Shown in pieces: positions 58,516-64,000 of a stretch of DNA of 64,000 nt; positions within the stretch are counted from its first letter, which is position 1; every line of letters starts with the position of its first letter. The DNA is from Clostridiales bacterium (lineage in GTDB: Bacteria; Bacillota; Clostridia; Oscillospirales; Oscillospiraceae): the NCBI GenBank assembly GCA_004558025.1, contig SFEG01000004.1, positions 42,950-106,949 of the forward strand, in the 5' to 3' direction. A program made the position numbers and the translations under genes. The notes under the pieces are model-generated. The model was not told where the DNA came from. It saw nothing but the letters and a program-made list of their open reading frames with translations, and searched no databases.

Positions 58516-58920
58516 ATGAATATTGCACTTATGGCACATGACAGAAAAAAAGAGCTGATGGTTCAGTTCTGCATAGCTTACTGCGGTATTCTTGCTGAGC
58601 ATTCCGTTTGTGCGACGAATACGACGGGCAAGCTCGTGTCCGAGGCGACCGGACTCCCCGTGACGCTTTATCTTCATGCCGATCAGGGCGGAGCTCAGCA
58701 GATTGGCGCGAGGATAGCTTATAACGAGATAGATCTTGTGCTGTTTTTCTGCGACCCGGCCAATCCCGGCGGCTTTGACGATATAAATAAGATCGAGCGC
58801 CTTTGCGACCAGTATCAGATCCCCTTTGCGACCAATGCCGCAACGGCGGAGGTGCTCGTTCAGGGACTGCGCCGCGGCGATCTTGACTGGCGAAATATCG
58901 TAAACCCCAAGCGCAGATGA
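58516..58920 (+). CDS. Methylglyoxal-synthase-like protein with altered active site
   Basis: 134 aa with the MgsA fold: IALMAHDRKKELMVQFCIAY, CATNTTGKLVSEATGLPV, QQIGARIAYNEIDLVLFFCD and IPFATNAATAEVLVQGL. MgsA turns dihydroxyacetone phosphate into methylglyoxal. Key residues differ: the GGDQQIG Asp (D71 in E. coli) is A60, and the loop holding H98 (usually PHDPD) reads GGFDD; H8 and D80 (E. coli H19 and D91) are kept, and ATGTTG is ATNTTG. Normal MgsA activity is therefore doubtful; a phosphate-binding role is possible. It has its own promoter and SD ATGAGGTAG. Confidence 0.85.
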   Translation: MNIALMAHDRKKELMVQFCIAYCGILAEHSVCATNTTGKLVSEATGLPVTLYLHADQGGAQQIGARIAYNEIDLVLFFCDPANPGGFDDINKIERLCDQYQIPFATNAATAEVLVQGLRRGDLDWRNIVNPKRR

Positions 58921-58944
58921 TTTGTGCAGCAAAAAATGAAACTC

Positions 58945-58977
58945 AAATGCTGTTATTGCCTTGCAATAGCAGCATTT
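58945..58977 (+). promoter_or_regulatory. Hairpin between the mgsA-like gene and hisS
   Basis: AAATGCTGTTATTGC (58945-58959), loop CTT, GCAATAGCAGCATTT (58963-58977); 14 of 15 pairs are perfect, one G-T. There is no long T tract, so it may be a weak terminator or an mRNA stability element upstream of hisS. Confidence 0.5.
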
Positions 58978-59002
58978 AGTAATTGAAAGGAACAAGCATA
59001 GT

Positions 59003-60358
59003 ATGGCAAAAGTTGCACCGAGGACCCTGTCGGGCTTTATGGAGCTGCTTCCGGCAGACCAGATCAAGATGGAAAAGATGATGGAAACGCTCAGGAAGAG
59101 CTATTCCGTTTACGGCTTCGCTCCGCTGGATACGCCGGTAATCGAGTCGGCGGAGGTGCTGCTTGCAAAGGGCGGCGGAGAGACCGAAAAGCAGATATAC
59201 AGATTCAACAAGGGCGACAGTGATCTTGCGCTGCGCTTTGATCTGACCGTTCCGCTTGCAAAATTCGTCGCGGCAAACTACGGAAGCCTCACGTTTCCCT
59301 TCCGCCGCTATCAGATCGGCAAGGTCTACCGCGGCGAGAGAGCCCAGCGCGGCCGCTTCCGCGAGTTTTATCAGGCCGATATAGACATAATCGGCGACGG
59401 TAAGCTCGATATCATAAACGAGGCGGAGATACCCGCGATAATCTATCGCACGTTCACGGCGCTCGGCCTCAAGGGATTTAAGATAAAGGTCAATAACCGC
59501 AAGCTCTTAAACGGCTTTTACAGCCTTGCGGGAATGAGCGAAAAGGCCGGAGACATAATGCGTACGGTCGATAAGCTCGATAAGATCGGTGCGAATAAAG
59601 TCAGGCAGCTTCTCATGGACGAGCTTCACATGTTCTCGCACAAGGCTGACGATGTCATGGACTTCATGGCCATCAGCGGCACGAACGCCGAGGTCATCGC
59701 GGGACTTGAGCGCTATAAGGGCATGGACCCGCTGTTCGACGAGGGACTTGAGGAGCTAAAGACGGTGACACGCTACCTCGCCGACTTCGGTGTGCCGGAG
59801 GAGAATTTTGCGATCGATCTCTCCATAGCGCGCGGCCTTGACTATTACACCGGCACGGTCTACGAGACGGAAATGACCGCCCATCCGGAGATAGGCTCTG
59901 TATGCTCCGGCGGCAGATACGACGATCTCGCAGGCTACTATACGGATAAAAAGCTGCCCGGCGTCGGTATTTCGATAGGCCTTACGCGCCTGTTCTATGT
60001 CCTCAACGAGCAGGGCATGCTCTCGGACGAGACCGTTTCCGCACCGGCGGATGCGCTCGTTATCCCTATGGCCGAGGATCTCGGCTATGCCATCGCCGCG
60101 GCCACGGCTCTGCGCGACGCGGGCATAAGAACTCAGCTTTACTGCGAGCAGAAAAAGTTCAAGGCGAAAATGAGCTATGCCGATAAGCTCGGCATTCCCT
60201 ATGTGATCCTCATCGGCGAGGACGAGATAGCCGAAAATGTCGTCGCCGTTAAGAATATGCAGAGCGGCAATCAGGAAAAGCTCAGCTTTGCCGATGCCGC
60301 CGCGCTTATAAAGAAAGACATGGATGAGCGTGCAAAAGCCGCAGTCATCAAAGAATAA
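59003..60358 (+). CDS. hisS: Histidyl-tRNA synthetase
   Basis: 451 aa class II synthetase. Motif 2 region YQIGKVYRGERAQRGRFREF, ATP-site ALRFDLTVPLAKFVAANYG, the histidine-A motif ARGLDYYTGTVYETEM and motif 3 GIGLTRLF-type GVGISIGLTRLFYVL are present; the C-terminal anticodon domain (ALVIPMAEDLGYAIAAATAL) is complete, so it is a real HisRS rather than HisZ. It charges tRNA-His. SD AAAGGAAC precedes ATG 59003. aspS follows by 13 bp, the usual Firmicutes pairing. Confidence 0.96.
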   Translation: MAKVAPRTLSGFMELLPADQIKMEKMMETLRKSYSVYGFAPLDTPVIESAEVLLAKGGGETEKQIYRFNKGDSDLALRFDLTVPLAKFVAANYGSLTFPFRRYQIGKVYRGERAQRGRFREFYQADIDIIGDGKLDIINEAEIPAIIYRTFTALGLKGFKIKVNNRKLLNGFYSLAGMSEKAGDIMRTVDKLDKIGANKVRQLLMDELHMFSHKADDVMDFMAISGTNAEVIAGLERYKGMDPLFDEGLEELKTVTRYLADFGVPEENFAIDLSIARGLDYYTGTVYETEMTAHPEIGSVCSGGRYDDLAGYYTDKKLPGVGISIGLTRLFYVLNEQGMLSDETVSAPADALVIPMAEDLGYAIAAATALRDAGIRTQLYCEQKKFKAKMSYADKLGIPYVILIGEDEIAENVVAVKNMQSGNQEKLSFADAAALIKKDMDERAKAAVIKE

Positions 60359-60371
60359 GGGAGGTTAAAAT

Positions 60372-62153
60372 ATGACACAGTCAAGAACCCATACCTGCAA
60401 TCAGCTCCGCATCGAAAACGTCGGAGAAAAGGTCAAGATCGTCGGATGGATGGAGAACGTCCGCGAGGTAGGCCAGAATTTCGCATTCGTCATAGTCCGC
60501 GATTTTTACGGCACGACTCAGGTCGTCGTCGAGACCGAGGATATGATGAAGATCATAAAGAGCGTCAATAAGGAAAGCGTTATCTCGGTTGAGGGCACCG
60601 TGCGCGAGCGCGCGAGCAAGAACCCCAAGCTCCCCACCGGCGATATTGAGGTCGTTCCCGAAAAGATCGAGATCCTCGGCCGCTGCCGCTATAACGAGCT
60701 GCCGTTTGAAATCAACCGCAGCCGCGAAGCGGACGAGACCACGCGTCTTAAATATCGCTATCTCGACCTGAGAAACCCCGCAGTAAAGCAGAATATCATC
60801 CTGCGCTGCAACGTCGTCGCGGCTCTGCGCAAGGCGATGATGGAGCATGATTTTCTTGAGATAACAACGCCTATCCTCACGGCATCCTCTCCCGAGGGCG
60901 CGCGCGACTATCTCGTTCCCGCGAGAAAGCACCCCGGAAAGTTCTACGCTCTGCCGCAGGCGCCTCAGCAGTTTAAGCAGCTGCTGATGACCTCCGGCTT
61001 TGACCGCTACTTCCAGATAGCGCCCTGCTTCCGCGACGAGGACGCTCGCGGCGACCGTTCCCCCGGCGAATTCTATCAGCTCGATATGGAGATGTCCTTT
61101 GCCGGTCAGGAGGATGTTTTTGCCGTCATTGAGGATGTTCTGCCCCCGATATTCGAAAAATTCGGAACCTACAACATATCAAATAAAGCGCCCTTCCGCC
61201 GCATCGGATACAACGAGTCGATGGAAAAGTACGGCTCGGATAAGCCCGACCTGCGCATAGACCTCGTCGTCGAGGATATTACCGCGCTCGTCTCCGGCAC
61301 GGATTTTGCCCCCTTTGCCGAGGGCAACACCGTAAAGGCCATCGTTGTCACCGGCTGTGATCTTACCCGCAAGCAGATAGATAAGGTCTGCGCCGATGTC
61401 GAGGTACAGGCAGGCATGAAGCCCTACTGGTTCAAGGTCGACGAAAACGGCGAGCTTGCCGGCGGCGTTGCAAAATTTCTTCAGGATAAGAAGGCTGCGC
61501 TCACCGAGGCTCTCGGCCTCAAGCCCGGCTGCCTCGTCGGTGTGACGGCGGGCAAGAAGGGCGAGGCTCAGAAGACCGCCGGCGTCATGCGCAAGATGCT
61601 CGGCGCGGCAGTGCCCGGCCATATGGATAAGGAGCGCTACGAGTTCTGCTGGATAGTCGACTTCCCGATGTACGAGATCGGCGAGGAGTCCGGCGAGCTT
61701 GAGTTCTGCCACAACCCGTTCTCCATGCCCAACGGCGGCCTTGAGATCCTCGAAAAGGCCGAGCGCGGCGAGGTCGACCCGCTGTCGATCACCGCGTTCC
61801 AGTATGACCTCGTCTGCAACGGCGTGGAGCTCTCCTCGGGCGCTGTGCGTAACCACGATCCCGAGATCATGATAAAGGCCTTCGAGATGGTCCGCCTCGG
61901 CGAGGACGACGTCAAGGCCAAGTTCCCGGCGATGTACAACGCGTTCTGCTACGGCGCGCCTCCCCATGCCGGTATCGCCCCGGGCGTTGACCGTATGGTC
62001 ATGCTGCTCGCAGGCGAGGATTCCATCCGCGAGATCATCCCCTTCCCGATGAACAAGAACGCGCAGGACATCATGATGGGCGCTCCCTCCGTTGTCGAGC
62101 AGAAGCAGCTTGACGAGCTGAACATCGCAATAACCTGCCCCGTAGAAGAATAA
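60372..62153 (+). CDS. aspS: Aspartyl-tRNA synthetase, bacterial type
   Basis: 593 aa. An N-terminal OB-fold (KVKIVGWMENVREVGQNFAF) is followed by the class II core with ASSPEGARDYLVPARKHPGK, FRDEDARGDRSPGEFYQLDM and motif 3 GIAPGVDRMVMLLAGEDSIR, with the bacterial GAD insertion between motifs 2 and 3 (about 290-420). It charges tRNA-Asp. The start reads YTCNQLRIENVGEK-like THTCNQLRIENVGEKVK; SD GGGAGG. A strong terminator follows. Confidence 0.97.
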   Translation: MTQSRTHTCNQLRIENVGEKVKIVGWMENVREVGQNFAFVIVRDFYGTTQVVVETEDMMKIIKSVNKESVISVEGTVRERASKNPKLPTGDIEVVPEKIEILGRCRYNELPFEINRSREADETTRLKYRYLDLRNPAVKQNIILRCNVVAALRKAMMEHDFLEITTPILTASSPEGARDYLVPARKHPGKFYALPQAPQQFKQLLMTSGFDRYFQIAPCFRDEDARGDRSPGEFYQLDMEMSFAGQEDVFAVIEDVLPPIFEKFGTYNISNKAPFRRIGYNESMEKYGSDKPDLRIDLVVEDITALVSGTDFAPFAEGNTVKAIVVTGCDLTRKQIDKVCADVEVQAGMKPYWFKVDENGELAGGVAKFLQDKKAALTEALGLKPGCLVGVTAGKKGEAQKTAGVMRKMLGAAVPGHMDKERYEFCWIVDFPMYEIGEESGELEFCHNPFSMPNGGLEILEKAERGEVDPLSITAFQYDLVCNGVELSSGAVRNHDPEIMIKAFEMVRLGEDDVKAKFPAMYNAFCYGAPPHAGIAPGVDRMVMLLAGEDSIREIIPFPMNKNAQDIMMGAPSVVEQKQLDELNIAITCPVEE

Positions 62154-62160
62154 ATAATTT

Positions 62161-62195
62161 AATAAGGACTGCCCTTGCGACAGTCCTTATTTTTG
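62161..62195 (+). terminator. Terminator of hisS-aspS
   Basis: AATAAGGACTG (62161-62171), 9-nt loop, CAGTCCTTATTTTT (62181-62194). Confidence 0.85.
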
Positions 62196-62214
62196 AAAAA
62201 TGTGGTGGTAAAAT

Positions 62215-63735
62215 ATGCTTGCAACTATAAGATCGCTCGGCGTTAAGGGTATCGGCGGCTACGGAGTTTCGGTCGAGGTCTTCGTTTCAAACGGACTTGT
62301 CAACTTCGATATAGTCGGCCTGCCGGACGCCGCGGTGAAGGAGGCGCGCGAGAGGGTGCGCGCTGCGATAAAATCAAACGGCTTCAAGTTCCCCGTAAGC
62401 CGCGTGACCGTTAACCTCGCTCCGGCGGACACAAAGAAAGCGGGCACGGTCTACGATCTGCCGATCATGCTCGGCATTCTTGCGGCGACGGGCGTTATTC
62501 GCCAGCCCAAGCCCGACTGTGCCTTTTTCGGTGAGCTTTCCTTAAACGGTACGCTCAGGCATGTTAACGGCGCGCTGCCCATGGCGGTTGCCGCCGCGCG
62601 AGAGGGCATACGCGAGCTGTTTGTCCCGGCCGATAACGCGCAGGAGGCATCCTATGCCGACGGTGTGACGGTGTACCCGGTTGAGAACGTGTCCGAGCTT
62701 ATCGCTCATCTGCGCGGCGAATTTCGCATAAAGCCGATGGAGGCGCCGAAGCTTGATCCGACAGCGGTAAAGTACCTCGATTTTGCCGACGTAAAGGGTC
62801 AGGAGAACGTAAAGCGCGCCATGGAGATCGCCGCCGCCGGCGGACACAATATACTCATGGTCGGCCCTCCGGGCGCGGGCAAAAGCATGATGAGCAAGCG
62901 CCTGCCGGGCATACTGCCGGACATGACGCGCGAGGAAATGCTCAAATCCACGGAGATATATTCCGTTGCCGGACTCACGGGTAAAGATAACCCCATCATA
63001 GCCGCTCGCCCGTTCCGTGCACCGCACCACACCGTTTCGAGCACCGCCATCTCCGGCGGCGGCACGATACCGCGCCCGGGTGAGATAAGCCTTGCGCACA
63101 ACGGCGTGCTGTTTTTAGACGAGCTGCCGGAATTTCGCAAGGATGTCCTTGAGGTGCTGCGCCAGCCGCTCGAGGACGGCGAGGTCACCGTATCGCGCGT
63201 TGCCGGAACGGAGACCTTCCCGGCAAACTTCATGCTCGTGTGCGCGATGAACCCCTGCAAGTGCGGCTGGTACGGTCACCCCTCGGGGCGCTGCCGCTGC
63301 TCGGCAAACGAGGTGCGCGCATACCACAGCCGCATATCCGGGCCGCTTTTGGATCGCATCGACATCATTGTCGAGGCGCCGGCGCTCGAGTATGAAGAGC
63401 TCAAGAATCGCGCACCGGCCGAGAGCTCGGCGGATATAAAGCGCCGCGTGGACGCTGCCCGCCTTATCCAGCGCAGGCGCTTTGAGGGCACGGACATACT
63501 CAGCAACTCCGGGATGAACACGAAGGCGCTCAATACCTACTGCGTCCTCACACCCGAATGCGAGCAGCTCATGCACGAGGCCTTCGACCGCATGGGGCTC
63601 ACCGCCCGCAGCTATGACCGCATCCTGCGCGTTGCGCGCACAATTGCCGACCTCGAGGGCGAGGAGACCATCGGCGCGATGCATATCGCCGAGGCTATCC
63701 AATACCGGACATACGATTTCAGAGACAATATATGA
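62215..63735 (+). CDS. comM: YifB/ComM family Mg-chelatase-like AAA+ ATPase
   Basis: 506 aa. The N-terminal Lon-like/ChlI domain (LATIRSLGVKGIGGYGVSVE, FDIVGLPDAAVKEARERVRA) is followed by the AAA+ core with Walker A GPPGAGKS (217-224), FRAPHHTVSSTAISGGG, Walker B LFLDELPEF and the Cys motif MNPCKCGWYGHP. ComM is a hexameric branch-migration helicase used in natural transformation in other bacteria. The C-terminus ends YRTYDFRDNI, where many relatives end YRSLDRKYW, so the tail may have been altered by the integration event next to it. SD GGTGGT. Confidence 0.93.
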   Translation: MLATIRSLGVKGIGGYGVSVEVFVSNGLVNFDIVGLPDAAVKEARERVRAAIKSNGFKFPVSRVTVNLAPADTKKAGTVYDLPIMLGILAATGVIRQPKPDCAFFGELSLNGTLRHVNGALPMAVAAAREGIRELFVPADNAQEASYADGVTVYPVENVSELIAHLRGEFRIKPMEAPKLDPTAVKYLDFADVKGQENVKRAMEIAAAGGHNILMVGPPGAGKSMMSKRLPGILPDMTREEMLKSTEIYSVAGLTGKDNPIIAARPFRAPHHTVSSTAISGGGTIPRPGEISLAHNGVLFLDELPEFRKDVLEVLRQPLEDGEVTVSRVAGTETFPANFMLVCAMNPCKCGWYGHPSGRCRCSANEVRAYHSRISGPLLDRIDIIVEAPALEYEELKNRAPAESSADIKRRVDAARLIQRRRFEGTDILSNSGMNTKALNTYCVLTPECEQLMHEAFDRMGLTARSYDRILRVARTIADLEGEETIGAMHIAEAIQYRTYDFRDNI

Positions 63736-63782
63736 TAAAAAGCCGCCCGTTAGTGGGTGCGCGCAAGTGTTATTTGAAGATC

Positions 63783-63818
63783 GGCATAGTCGAGCAATCG
63801 GCTATGCCGTTTCTTCTT
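63783..63818 (+). terminator. Terminator-like hairpin after comM
   Basis: CGGCATAGTCGA (63783-63794), loop GCAA, TCGGCTATGCCG (63799-63810) with one G-T pair, then TTTCTTCTT. It overlaps the last codons of the minus-strand recombinase. The bases 63736-63782 between comM and it may contain an attachment site. Confidence 0.6.
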
Positions 63819-64000
63819 GCTCATTTTCGTCCGGTGCGCCATCGTCCTGCTCATCGTCCAGCCATTCGTCCGGGATTTTCACATCACCGAGGAAGTTGTA
63901 ATATATCCTTATGTGTTGGATCCGGTGACCGGCATCGTCTTTTGTGGCCTTGTAGACTACGATTTTCTCAATGAATTCATGTACGATGGTCGCATTGAGC
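63802..64000 (-). CDS. Large serine recombinase, C-terminal end (partial, cut by window)
   Basis: The minus-strand frame is open from 64000 to a TAG at 63804-63802 (65 residues). The peptide LNATIVHEFIEKIVVYKATK, then HRIQHIRIYYNFLGDVKIPD and an acidic tail (DEQDDGAPDENEQEETA) matches the DUF4368-type C-terminus of TnpX/TndX-like site-specific serine recombinases, where the motif IxIYYNFxG is typical. Such genes sit at one end of integrative elements. It faces comM with 66 bp between the stop codons. The catalytic domain is outside the window. Confidence 0.75.
   Translation of the reverse strand, partial: LNATIVHEFIEKIVVYKATKDDAGHRIQHIRIYYNFLGDVKIPDEWLDDEQDDGAPDENEQEETA

Noticed and set aside
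58945..58977. T-box or other tRNA-sensing leader for hisS
   Set aside because: The leader is only about 80 bp with a single hairpin; the conserved T-box sequence and specifier stems are not visible.

Overview
The window reads as chromosome of a high-GC, Gram-positive, endospore-forming member of the Clostridia, most like the Oscillospiraceae. The reasons are several spore genes (sigG, spmA-spmB, dpaA-dpaB, spoVAD-spoVAE), Firmicutes-type replication and cell-wall genes, a nine-gene V-type ATPase operon, strong SD sequences and frequent ATGA start/stop overlaps. It is mostly ordinary core genome. I see no rRNA, tRNA or CRISPR array. The left edge cuts argS. The right edge cuts the C-terminus of what looks like a large serine recombinase, so a mobile element probably starts at about 63.7 kb.

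Layout: 0-5.5 kb holds argS (end), typA, a nitrilase-family amidohydrolase, a GtrA-like membrane protein, an RluA-type pseudouridine synthase and an EFR1-type ferredoxin. 5.5-12.5 kb holds carbohydrate genes (malQ, a GH36 alpha-galactosidase), an acetyltransferase, an unusual ABC-F ATPase and small membrane proteins. 12.5-16.4 kb (minus strand) runs radical SAM, FMN dehydrogenase, membrane protein and a decayed MalT/LuxR regulator. 16.5-22 kb holds trmL and a lower-glycolysis operon pgk-tpiA-gpmI-eno. 22-26 kb holds a nitrilase, a lipoprotein, spoVAD-spoVAE and a CoA-acyltransferase-fold protein without its catalytic His. 26.4-35 kb is the V-ATPase operon (H/G-I-K-E-C-F-A-B-D); the K subunit has the residues of a sodium site. 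35-44.5 kb holds a PPOX-like flavoprotein, HxlR, galE, DUF1846, dpaAB, thyA-DHFR, lipoproteins, a PrsA-like foldase and a phosphodiesterase. 44.6-48.5 kb holds three small unknown genes, abrB, spmAB, sigG and a candidate small RNA. 48.5-52 kb holds DUF2804, dnaC and a DnaD-like helicase loader. 52-63.7 kb holds U32, maf, mreC, mreD, mrdA, a methylglyoxal-synthase-like gene, hisS, aspS and comM.

Two interspersed repeat families stand out. R1 (about 230-370 bp, ends TTTTAGAGGCG/CGCCCCTAAAA; 263-492, 38702-39072, 48904-49190, partial 48240-48480) sits directly at stop codons, and two copies carry an intrinsic terminator. R2 (ends AGCTGACGGGAG; 2384-2446, 22006-22144, 43731-44010, remnant near 45.5 kb) sits in intergenic gaps and, at 22 kb, inside a probable 5' leader. 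The most interesting regulatory sites are the sigG start region (sigma-F-like promoter plus a hairpin enclosing the SD) and a promoter-operator-terminator unit just downstream of sigG with no evident ORF.
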